A program made the translations under genes and the position numbers. From positions 2,123,971 through 2,187,970 of the forward strand of contig CAXAMN010022695.1 in assembly GCA_963970005.1 (NCBI GenBank): 64,000 nt of DNA. The letters are read 5' to 3'. The notes under the pieces were generated by a model. The model saw only the letters and a program-made list of their open reading frames with translations, did no database searches and had not been told where the DNA came from. Below are positions 40,030-49,745 of this stretch, piece by piece. Numbering within the stretch: position 1 is the first letter of the stretch; each line of letters starts with the position of its first letter. The stretch comes from Durusdinium trenchii. Its lineage: Eukaryota; Sar; Dinophyceae; Suessiales; Symbiodiniaceae.

Positions 40030-40710
40030 GCTGTTCAGGGCATCATTGTCAATGACAAGCACTGTTTCGAGATGTACGGTGCGTTTTTGTCCACTCGCCG
40101 AAACACGAGCGAACCAGGGCTTCAGATGGCTTTGATGGTTTTTTCAAAATGAACTTTCTGGATGTTAAACAATGTAAAACAGGATTCCAGCATTTGTTGG
40201 AATCCTTCCGGCTCGAGTCCATCACAGGCTTTGATGTTCTCATCGACAAAGACTTGAGGCCAGGACTTGGACAAAACATGACAAAGCAATGGGGTGAACT
40301 ACGCAGCACTTATAGCATGACCCACCAAACAAAGCTGGATTTGGTGGCATGTGGTCAAGCTTTGGTCCAATCCATATGATATGATTGTGCCTGACCGGGG
40401 ATCCGGTTCTTTTGTTGCAGTGGTCGGTGGTCAAGGTGAAGTTATCCATTACCCCAGTACCACATGGCTGGACCATGTCCAGAGGCTCTTGCCTTTGTTT
40501 CGATTGTTTCGATTCGGTTGCTTTTCTTCTGGTGCTCCGAATTCCGCAAACCGAAGAGGATGTCCACGTCGCAACATATAGCGCCACTATGCCAACATCC
40601 AACCACCCTGGTCGGATGTTCCTCGAAAGCGCCTTTGTCTTCGCCCGTCGGATGTGCGAAAAGACGAGGCCGTGGCTCCTGGAAGTGAACGCATCGTCAG
40701 AGGCCCAAGA
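40030..40710 (+). CDS. TTLL1: TTLL1-like tubulin polyglutamylase, C-terminal catalytic exons
   Basis: 40030-40078 encodes AVQGIIVNDKHCFEMYG. 40228-40258 encodes GFDVLIDKDLR. 40669 onward encodes PWLLEVNASSEAQ. Joined, they give NDKHCFEMYGFDVLIDKDLR then PWLLEVNAS, the metal- and ATP-binding end of the TTL domain (catalytic Glu and Asn of LEVN). The first junction uses a GT donor in phase. The second has a GC donor (GAG|GCCAGG to GAG|GCCGTGG) with the 6-bp repeat GAGGCC at both ends. After EVNASSE, where the family has EVNASPSL, the frame stays open to 40831 in low-complexity Thr/Arg sequence. The real exon probably ends near 40,700, and the last TTLL exon was not found. Confidence 0.9.
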
Positions 40711-40729
40711 GACGACGGACGGAACTGGG

Positions 40730-42588
40730 GATGAACTGGGGACGACGCGACGACGCACGACGGTGACACTTCTCCCCCAGCTCAAGGGATCGAAAAAGCG
40801 CGACCGTCTCGATAGAAGTCACTGGTTTTGATGTCAGACGCAGAGAGTCACAGATTGTGGATTCTGTGAGCAGAGGAGAGTGTTGGCAAACCACTCAAGC
40901 CACGGGTGTGAGGTTTGTCGGATTCTGTGCGAACAAGACCATCAATTTCCGGAAGTTTGAACATCTGGCAGTGGCCGAGGCCATCAATGACCACCACCAC
41001 AGAGGCGCGCTGCAATCGGACCAGTGGAGCCCAGACCTGGCGGTCGGGTCGGTTTGCTGAGCCTGTCGACACGTTGGGAGGATGACCGACTGCTCAAGCG
41101 CCTCGGCCGCTGACAGGGGTTCTCAGCGAGAGATCCCACAACCCACACCACTAGAGCACTCAGGGGGATGGGAAACGGATCTCGTTTTTGCATGTTTTTG
41201 CTAATGAAAAAAGAGTATGAGCAGATGCTCTTAGGTTTTCAGAAGCTTCACACGTCAGCCGAGGCTGCGGCTCATCAACGACGTGCTCAATATTGCAGGG
41301 ATCTCAGATTTGCAATCTCGGGCTTCGTTGCCGTGTTAGGAGAATGACTGCCAGGCCATACAAGAGAAAAGAGGACAGCTTGAAGGCTGCAGGGCTTTGA
41401 TTTTCTTTTGGCCAGTTAGCGGTTTGCAGAAGAAAAGGTGCAGTGTATTGTCCTCCACAAATGCCCCAGTGTCTTGGTTGCTAAAATGTGAGACATTGGT
41501 AGACCAGTGTGATAGACCTATACTATATACTATATCCAAGCACCTGCTGTGCAGAGGCGGACAATTTTTGCTTGTGCCCACACAACCATCATTCTGCTGA
41601 GCAACGGAATGGGTAAGGAAGCCGAAACAGAAACAATATAGGAACAACAAGCATGACAACAAGCAGAAACAGATTCGCATTTGCAGATCTCATCAACCCT
41701 CTCCTGATGGACCTGCTTTCGGTATAACTAAGCAGGAGCCTGTTTCTGTTGAATTTCCTGCGATATACTGTATGTTTTCATCATGTTCGTTCTTGCTGAA
41801 GACACTACAAGACAGTAGCCAAGATACGAAAGCCCTAGTTAGAGACGATCCTTTTTGGAACTTCAGAACTGCCTATTCAAGTGCCAGAAAAACGCGGTAG
41901 AGGCTGCGACGATGACTTGATCCTGGGTGATTTCGCATCTCGGAGTTGATTTCACATCTCCAGTCTTCACAGTGGAGCGGTCTATGATCTGTTTCGAGCT
42001 TCGAAGTCTCACCTCGCAGGCATGTATTTTCGATGAGAAGCCCAAAGTGAATCTCGGAACTCGGTCTGGTGAAGGGCTGAGATGTATCAATTCAATCCAA
42101 GCAGCACTGATGCACTGATGACTTGTTCCTGTGAGCACGTGGCCATCTCAAAGAGCAAACTACTTCATGAAAGTGGTAGACAGTGGCAACGCGTTCGCCT
42201 ACAAGCCATTTCCCTAGCAAAGCGTAAAGACTCTCACCCATTCAAAGGCAATTACTATGCGAACGCAGCATGCAGATTTGTCAGTCATTCGTAGAGCACA
42301 CGAAATCAGTTCGAGACTCTGCAAAAAATTGACAGTAGGTGGCCAAGCATCTAATCGCAACAGCTACATACAGCTGCGGTTTTAGTTGTCCTGATCGTTC
42401 TAAAACAAGAGGCACCTGTGAAAGCCTGGTCATGCAACTCCAAGCCCATCAGCTTGTCAGTAGAAGCACCTTCAGATGGCTGTGGCTCAAAAATTAAGTG
42501 CCAACTGACTACCAATTGACTGGAAAACTATGTCTACAGCATGTTCTACAGGTGTTTCTTCCCCCACTAAAAGTATTAAGATGTATTA
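40730..42588. other. Spacer between TTLL1 and the copia element
   Basis: No supported exon, RNA or repeat family was seen. Confidence 0.4.
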
Positions 42589-42593
42589 AGTAT

Positions 42594-42695
42594 TGTGAAC
42601 AGAAAGGGGCGCAACCTTTTCACCTCAAAAGGACCCTTGTGCCTAAAATGGCAAGCGAACAAAGCAGGCTCAACTGAGGGTGTCCTCTATAGTGT
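42594..42695 (-). repeat. LTR, 3' side of the copia element
   Basis: TGTGAACAGAAAGGGGCGCA to GGGTGTCC, more than 95% identical to the other LTR over about 90 bp. Its inner end (CTATAGTGTTG) has diverged from the TATATTCACA seen in the right LTR. Confidence 0.85.
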
Positions 42696-42708
42696 TGAGC
42701 CTGCAGGC

Positions 42709-43278
42709 TTAAGATGACGTAAGTGGTCCCACCAACCGCCCTTCGAAATGACCTTTGTAAGGCAATCGGCAAGTTGGTATGTGGTCGGGATCCACTTCAG
42801 AGACTTCCCAAAAGAAGCCCTTATCTGTGGGCTCCAGACTCCAGGAAGCGAATTCCTGCTGCGCCATCTGCCTCAGTGCGGCCAGGTTCACCAACAGGCG
42901 CTTCTCTGCCGGAGCGCGAGGGCCTCCAGCACAGTGCACCGAGTCGAACGAGCAGCCGGTCATGGACACCAAATGAAGGTCGCCGAGGCACCCAGCTCGA
43001 AAGCAGCCGCGGAACAAATCGCGAAATGTGATCCCAGCTTCCCATCCTTCCGAAGCCGCCATTGCCTCTGAGGCAAATGTACTCCGACATACCCGCTGGC
43101 CTGCGTGTGACTTCCATGTTGCCAGCACCCCTTGTCCTGGTTTTCCAAGAAGCGTGTCTTTGTGGGCAATCACCACCACATAGCCCAACTGGGAGTAGGT
43201 CCCCGTGTCCTGGGTCTTGTGGTAGTGCACGTGGTCGGACTCGTTCGGGACGTTGGCCCATGCCACGTCATGGCACAC
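42709..43278 (-). pseudogene. copia RNase H remnant
   Basis: A 189-codon frame matching the Ty1-type RNase H region. It has DVAWANVPNESDHVHYHKTQ, TGTYSQLGYVVVIAHKDTLL and RVCRSTFASEAMAASEGWEA, where SxFxSEAxAAxxG is the catalytic Glu segment. It ends CRLPYKGHFEGRLVGPLTSS, similar to the usual copia end. The frame is open, but the upstream polyprotein is broken. Confidence 0.75.
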
Positions 43279-43975
43279 GATGATGACCAGGTCGTTCCAA
43301 CCCGAGCTTCGTGTAGGTCACCTTCTCTGACTTCTCAGACTTCTCCTTGTGGGCCATCCGGACGCTCGGATTGGTTGCCTTTATGTCTTCGTAGGTAGGT
43401 GCCTTCTGTTTCCTCTGAGCCATTGACACTCCAACCTGGATATTAGGTCTTGCCTGTGAGGCCAGCCAGGAAAGAGCTCTGATGGTTGATTTTCTTTGCC
43501 ACCTCGTCTGCGGCGTGCTCAGGGAGCTCCCTTGGGGATGTCCACTGTCTGCCGACGTGTTCACATTGTGCTCCTGGCTCAAGGTCACCCGGCGGTCTTC
43601 TTGCTTCACGGCAACTCCACAGTACTCCAAACCATTGGAGGCTTCCTCCCAGGCGTGTATGGGAAAGACACTAGACAAATAAAGCTAGCTCCTTGCGGTT
43701 GCGGATAGGAGTGGGCAAGATGTCATCCACGTCGGTGGCGACCAAGTGGAAGCTTCCGTACTGCGTCTCAACCTTCACCTCGAGCAATGTAGCTTATCCC
43801 AGCAAAGACGTGGTGAAGTGGAGAGCCTGAAGACGCCCTTGACAATCTCGATGGGCCCACCAGGTTCCACGCCTTCAAGATCGTCAGCGGGAGGTTCGAA
43901 GTATAGATCCCGCCAGCCCTCGACACCGTTCAGGAAGGCTGCCTCAATATCACCAGCGGGCAATGTCCATCCCAT
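43268..43975 (-). pseudogene. copia reverse transcriptase remnants
   Basis: The frame at 43775-43975 encodes LPAGDIEAAFLNGVEGWRDL and GVFRLSTSPRLCWDKL, corresponding to the D-x-x-x-A-F-L-N-G and FGL-x-x-x-P-R-x-W motifs of copia RT. The frame at 43268-43678 encodes IRALSWLASQARPNIQVGVS, the connection region before RNase H. The YVDD segment between them is not intact. Confidence 0.7.
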
Positions 43976-44287
43976 TCGAGTGGTGAGGAAGACCAGGCAT
44001 GTGATTGAAGTCTTAGTCGCTGTGGGTGCTTCTGTCGTGAGAGTTGGCCTGTCTCTCCCAAACGTACGGTGGGATCTTCTCGCCTCTTGGCGCAGTTCTT
44101 GTCCCGGTACGCGAACCTCGGTCTCAGAACCCTGTGCTTCCGTACCCTTTGTCGCACCCTTGCAGCTTCTTTGGCCCGATGATTCTCATGGCCGTGTTCC
44201 CTCCATTGTTTGGCGTGGATCTCTTCCTTGTCCGCCTGCGTCTGTAGAGCTCGCGGGACACGTTCAGAGGCCATGTAGCAGGGCAGC

Positions 44288-44560
44288 TCATCGTCGTTGG
44301 GTACTGGGGCATCTTCTGGAACCATGCCGCCCCAGGTTTTTCCCTTCTTGGCCAACGATTAATCGAGGTCCAATCCATTCACCCACATTTTGTCTATTGC
44401 GGGCGACTCCCCCAGCCAGTTTCGAGGTCGGTAGATGTAGACGTATTGTCCCTGAGTGAAGTGACATAAGCCTCCACAGTGCCAAGTCCCAATCTTGGGG
44501 TGATCGGAGAGTACTCATGTCGCCGTCTCAGGTTCACTTGGGGTCGAAGATCTGCTTGAA
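44288..44560 (-). pseudogene. copia integrase C-terminal remnant
   Basis: The frame encodes RNRQNVGEWIGPRLIVGQEG then KNLGRHGSRR, matching the G-x-W-I-G-P-x-x-I-x-G-Q-E-G beta-barrel segment after the copia integrase core. The integrase catalytic DDE residues are not present nearby. Confidence 0.6.
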
Positions 44561-44959
44561 CCGTTCATTTTGTCTTTCAATGGGCTTGTCCCGCAGTGTA
44601 GCTGTAGTGGACCTTGATCCCATGTTTCTCCAACTCTTCGGGGAAGTCCTTCATGAGCCAGGGTGCTTTGAGGCAAGCGTCAACTGTGCACTTCCGCAAA
44701 AGAGTTCAAGCAGAGCCACCCGTTGGCTCCGGGAAGCACCTGGAAGATACCCAATCTCGCACCCATTTAGTGTTTGTGGTTGGCGGCGGTCTCCAAGATC
44801 GTCGAGGTGTAGGCCAAAAGGTAGTGGTTTTTTCCTAGCGAACCGATTCAGTTTGTGCTGAGGGAGGCGTTTTACCCTTCTTCTTATCCTTCTCCCTGTC
44901 CGGCGCGCTTGTCTCCATCATGGCGCCTCTCCAAAAGGCGCTGGTTCATCCTGTCCTGG

Positions 44960-45834
44960 ATGATGGCACAGCATCCTGGAGCTTCTGCAAGCTGTAGAGG
45001 TTCCCCACCAACGAAAGGAAGTTCAGCTCCGTGGCATTGTCCAACCTCATCTTGTCAACATACCACCATGCGAGGCAGGTGTCAGGAAGCGTGCAACCCA
45101 CTTCCTTCAAACGGCTCACCTGCCTGTCGAACTCCTGGTTGAAGTCGCGGGTGTCCTGTGGTTGGCCGTTTTCTTGAGCGCCTTGAAGAAATCTGACTTG
45201 CGCCGGCCAACCTTCGTGACCTCGCGGTCCATGTACTTGTCCTTGATCCAAGATAAGAAGATCGCCACACCGCTGTCGGCGCCCAGGAGCGACAGGTCCA
45301 ACTCCCCCGCATCTCGCCAAGCACGGCCTGACAAGCTGTTGTAGAGCATGAGGGCTTGCTTTCCACGAGAGAGGCGTGTTACTCGCCTCCAAGCTTCCGG
45401 ATGTACCCCTTCCCTTCAGCCCATCGCAGTCGTCTTCTCCGGAGTACCTGAATCTTGTCATGACCGCCACCACCTCCCATCCAAGGATCACCACTTTGAG
45501 AGGTCCACCAAGGGTCAATCTGGGAATTGTGGGGCGGTGTAGGTGCAGCAGAACCCTCTACCGACGAAGACGCATTCGCCTGAGTCCCACCACCACCCCA
45601 CACATAGAAGCTGTTCCATTGCCTCCATTCTTCTTCCGACCATCCCCTTCTTTCCCAGGACTTTTCGGATGTCCTTTGAGATCCTGCTTCTTCTCGGTCT
45701 TCTACACGTTTTCCTTCTCCTTCACCGTCATCAGCACCATCCACAGCGCTCGGCGAAGGCATCGCGTCCACAGCACCACACCACGTAGACCCCAGAGCCA
45801 CCCAGGGAGACCTCCAAGACCACCGACTTCGCAA
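44960..45834 (-). pseudogene. copia gag remnant
   Basis: The N-terminal frame (45379-45834) is acidic and ends in a Trp/Gly-rich part. The next frames (45116-45349 and 44960-45150) encode YNSLSGRAWRDAGELDLSLL, FLSWIKDKYMDREVTKVGRR, QVSRLKEVGCTLPDTCLAWW and LNFLSLVGNLYSLQKLQDAV. These form a helical gag-like domain, interrupted by at least two frameshifts. Confidence 0.65.
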
Positions 45835-45864
45835 ACCCTGAAAGCCGCGCCCACCGAGCGCGGA

Positions 45865-45883
45865 ACCGGCTCAACGCTACCAA
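45865..45883 (-). other. Primer-binding site of the copia element
   Basis: On the minus strand, right after the 5' LTR, the sequence reads TTGGTAGCGTTGAGCCGG. TGGTA at this position is complementary to a tRNA 3' CCA end and resembles the initiator-tRNA primer sites of many copia elements. Confidence 0.55.
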
Positions 45884-45986
45884 TGTGAACAGAAAAGGGG
45901 CGCAACCTTTTCACCTCAAAAGGACCCTTGTGCCTAAAATGGCAAGCAAACAAAGCAGGCTCAACTGAGGGTGTCCTATATTCACA
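45884..45986 (-). repeat. LTR, 5' side of the copia element
   Basis: 103 bp from TGTGAAC to ATTCACA, with short inverted ends (TGTGAA/TTCACA). AGTAT follows at 45987-45991. Confidence 0.9.
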
Positions 45987-45991
45987 AGTAT

Positions 45992-47538
45992 CACGAAAGC
46001 TACTAGGGGCCCCTGCTAGGAGCATGGACCTGGCCGTACTATAGTAGCAAGAAGCTAGTAGTAACAAGAAGCTTAGACATTTTGGAGCCACACCCAGACT
46101 GTCCAGCCAACTCCAATGAGCTTTGATCGTTCCAGCTCTTCCACGAGTCGCTTGGAGGATTTCCGCCCAAACCCCTGGCCGCACATGGCCGAACAAACTC
46201 CAGTGAAAGAATTGCCCTCGGCAGGAAGAGGTGGATCGGTCACCGTCCAACTGGCTTCCAAGGCGGCTGAACCGGTCAGTGGGGGGAGAGCGTCGGGTCT
46301 GGATTCTGGGTCCACCTTCAGGTTCACCAAAATCGGAAAAAGAAGAAGAAGAAGAATGGAAGTTTGGACGGTTCAATAAATCGTCGGCATTGGTGTGGAG
46401 TGCTTTTAAACACTCATTGGGAAAAAACGGCTGAAGAAACACTCCTGAATGCAAAAAGAAGAACCGTTCAGTTCAAGAGTTGAGTAGCATTTGAGGCCGA
46501 CGTCCGCACGGGCAGCTCCTTGGCGAATTTCGGGCAGCTCACAGCTGATTGCAGATTTCTGGATCTTAGTCAAGGTAAAGGATTCAGCCTCCGGGTTCGG
46601 AGGGCTTTACAGGTGAGGCAGGCGAAGTTATTTGTACCGTAAAGTTTGGTATTTTGAGGTGCTTCCAAGATGGACAAGGGTGCCTTCTGAAGCTCCAGAC
46701 GATGCGCCGCCACTTACCACGAACTTGTGGGACGATGCGCCGCATCAAAAGTCCAGGCTCCAAAGAATTGGTTTCACTTGAAAAATGTACTGGTATCATG
46801 CGACGCTGTTGCAGAGTGTGCGGTTCAATGCAAGAAGCTTTAGAAAGGTGGCTGGTGACTTTCAACAAATATTATTAATCTTGTGCGTGATGTACTTGTG
46901 CCAAACCCAGGGAAGCTCCGTTGAGTTGAACTTGTGGCGCTTGTCGCATTTGCCAACGAGTTCGATCCTTCCATCTCAAAGTGTGAAAAGCCTGAGGCTT
47001 CAACAACGGCATAGATGCAGATGGTGCAGGTCAATGATTCTCCTGGTTTCTCAGATCAACCATCCCGTATAATGTGTTTCTATTATATTGGTCCTTTTGA
47101 CACTTGGATGGAATCAGGTCGTTGCATGCACTGCTTTGCTCATATATTTTTGTCACGATGGGACCTTCTCCTTGCAGCTTGGCAAGTTGTCGCTGCAATC
47201 CCTTCATGTTCTGTTAACTGTTAGAACTGTTAGATGTTGCCAATCTCTCGTTCTCGAACAAATGCAAGCAGAAGCGGTGGTCTGAGGGTCAGTGCACAAG
47301 TGCTTCATATCGCTTATTTGTGGTCAAACCGCTGCCTGGCAGAGACGTGGTTCCACTCGCCATGTTTGTTTCCGTCGTTGGTTTCATCAAGGTCACGGTG
47401 GTGAGACCCCAGAGAAAGATACCGAGTGTGTCTTTGACTCGCTCATCGCCGCAAGTTATGCTGCTCGTGGCAGTTTGGTCTCTTGGACACATATGGACTG
47501 GATGTGCGAAGCACAGTTACCGAATTCACGGTGTTTAG
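45992..47538. other. Unassigned region
   Basis: Contains short protein-like stretches, for example about 46910-46990 (SSVELNLWRLSHLPTSSILP), but no recognised gene. Confidence 0.3.
46015..46075. repeat. TAGTAACAAG-family cluster
   Basis: Contains TAGTAGCAAGAAGC and TAGTAGTAACAAGAAGC units. It lies about 30 bp right of the copia target duplication. Confidence 0.6.
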
Positions 47539-47736
47539 ACGCCAAGCCTCACCCTGGTGATGGGAGGGCGACTCACCGGTTGGGCGACCAAGGAGTTGGG
47601 CCTAGCAACGCAAGAATGTCCTGAGATTGATGAGATCTCCAGGGAACTGACCAAAGAGATCGCCAAGATCGCTGCGCCGAAGCGGAAGCTGCAAGATCCT
47701 CTTCAGGACCGGAAATGGTTCTTAAACATCAAGTAA
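47539..47736 (+). CDS. Terminal exon of an unrecognised gene
   Basis: After a GTGTTTAG acceptor, 65 codons encode TPSLTLVMGGRLTGWATKEL, CPEIDEISRELTKEIAKIAA and PKRKLQDPLQDRKWFLNIK, then TAA. The second half is a charged helix with a basic PKRK patch. No family is recognised, and upstream exons were not located. Confidence 0.45.
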   Translation, partial: TPSLTLVMGGRLTGWATKELGLATQECPEIDEISRELTKEIAKIAAPKRKLQDPLQDRKWFLNIK

Positions 47737-48837
47737 AAATTCCTGGAATCATGGATCCACTCCCGTCATCCTGGTAGCACTACTTCTATTTTTACCGCGG
47801 TTGGACATTGGATAATTAGTTGTCTTACAACAAGTTGCTGCCCAGCAACATACCCTGCTTCAAATGCAAAAACAAGTTGCTTTTCCTGATATCCTTCGTG
47901 GCCAGAAGCACGGCTGAGCAGCGGTTCCCATCGAAAAGGTTTCAGGTTTCTTAACTTAGCATGCTGGGGGGGCTGGCCGCGTGCCGATGGTTCCGGAGCT
48001 CCGAAGATGCAGAGCTGGTAGATGGAGCAGCGCAACGAGTGCGTTTCGGATGGCGTGTGTAGCAGAACAAAGTTTATTCCCTCCCTACTGTATGCGAATT
48101 TGCATCTTTGGTGTGAGTCGATCACAATATATATCATAGCGATTTATAGCTCATGTTTGCCTGATGTGGGACAAAATGTGATGAACTTGGGGGCTTTGTG
48201 GGAAAAGACACGAGTGCGTGGGAGTGCGTGCGCCCTGCCAAATCTGAAAGCGTTTGTGATCACTTGAGCCCTGATCGCCCTGATCTTATATTTATAGGCT
48301 AGGGACAAAAGCAATTTCGGTCAGCCATCCTCCTGGCATCCCTAGGTATGGCTTCAACAAGGTCAGCCATCAAAAAGGTCAGCCTATAGCCGCCTATAGC
48401 ATACTATGTAACATCAAACATGATATCAAATGCACCCCCACCGGGGTGATCTCCAGTCCCGTCCGGTCACACCGAAAGGAATTGCCCCAAAGACTCGCGG
48501 CGCCGGTGACGCCCGAGAACGCTTCACTTCAGGCGAGCAGAAGGGGGGCGCAAGCGGGCAGGGTGTTGATCCGGATCCGAACGTCTATCTCAGGTTTGAG
48601 AGAACCAGGTGAAGCGTATGGTGTTCTTTTTGAAGCGTGTTGTTCATCAATTGAGCCAGAAAAAAAAGGTGGATTGATGTAAAGTAGTATTGTGAAATCC
48701 TTTGTTCAGAATTCCACGCACCGCCGCAGCTATTTCTGATGCTTTCTGTCTTTGTGGAATGTGTTATTTAGTTGGGGAACGACCCTCCGGACGTCATCCA
48801 AAACGACATTGGAACGACCTCCTCAACTACGTACATC
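47737..48837. other. Noncoding
   Basis: A short GTCAGCCATC tandem-like pair lies near 48320-48380. No exon could be supported. Confidence 0.35.
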
Positions 48838-49745
48838 ATGTATTTGATGCTCCTGCTCCTGCTGTTGCTCCTGCTCCTCCTTCTGCTCCTGCTCCTTCTG
48901 CTGCTCCTCCTCCTGCTCCTCCTGCTGCTGCTGGTGCTGTTGCTCGTGCTGCTGGTGGTGCTGCTCCTGCTGCTGCTGCTCCTTCTCCTGCTGCTGCTGC
49001 TGCTGCTCACTTTCGATGGACAGTATTTAGCCAGATTTCTTGGCAAAAAACGACCTCTGAACAACATCCGCATTTCAGTCAGAATGACCACTACTACTGA
49101 CCACTTCTACTACTACTACTACTACTACCACTACTAATTATTACCACGACTACTACTACTACTCCTCCTCCTCCTCCTGCTCCTGCTGCTGCTGCTGGTG
49201 GTGCTGCTGCTGCTGCGACTGCTACTACTACTATTGCTACTACTACTACTCCTCCTCCTCCTGCTGCTGCTGCTGCTGCTCCTGCTGCTGCTGCTGCTCA
49301 CTTTCGGTGGACAGTATTGAGCCAGATTTCTCGGCGAAAAAACGACCTCTGAACGACCTCTGAACGACGTCCGCATTTCAGTCAGAATGACCACTACTAC
49401 TGACTACTTCTACTTCTACTTCTACTACTACTACTCCTCCTCCTCCTGCTGCTGCTGCTGCTGCTGCCACTGCTACTGCTACTACTACTGCTGCTGCTGC
49501 TACTACTACTACTTCTGCTGCTACTAGTACTACCTGCTACCTGCTACCTTTTACCTACTAACTACTACCTACTACCTACTACCTTCTGCTGCTACTACTA
49601 CTACTACTCCTCCTCCTACTCCTACCCCTACTCCTTTGTACTCCTACTCCGACTGCTGCTGCTGCTGCTGCTACTGCTGTGTTTTTTGTTTTTGGTACTA
49701 CTACTACTACTACTACTACTACTGCTACTGCTACTACCATGGTTG
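48838..49745. repeat. Compound triplet-repeat block (CTG, CTC, ACT)
   Basis: About 0.9 kb of interrupted CTG, CTC and ACT triplets. A unit of about 105 bp with TTTCGATGGACAGTATTTAG and GAACAACATCCGCATTTCAG occurs at 49008-49112 and again at 49306-49410, so whole blocks of about 300 bp were duplicated. Leu-rich (+) and Ser/Arg-rich (-) frames here are repeat by-products. Confidence 0.95.

Larger units (their letters stand above)
42594..45986 (-). mobile_element. Decayed Ty1/copia LTR retrotransposon
   Basis: 3,393 bp between two roughly 100-bp LTRs, with the 5-bp target duplication AGTAT at 42589-42593 and 45987-45991. Coding fragments on the minus strand appear in copia order: gag at the right end, integrase C-terminal region, reverse transcriptase, and RNase H at the left end. 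All are frameshifted, and protease, integrase core and much of RT are missing. The primer-binding site lies next to the right LTR, confirming the orientation. Confidence 0.88.

Noticed and set aside
45702-46454. 250-codon minus-strand frame crossing the copia LTR
   Set aside because: It spans the LTR, target duplication and flank, has no recognised motif, and is a chance open frame.
48772-49137. Poly-leucine frame, candidate membrane protein
   Set aside because: It is a by-product of CTG/CTC triplets with no surrounding gene structure.
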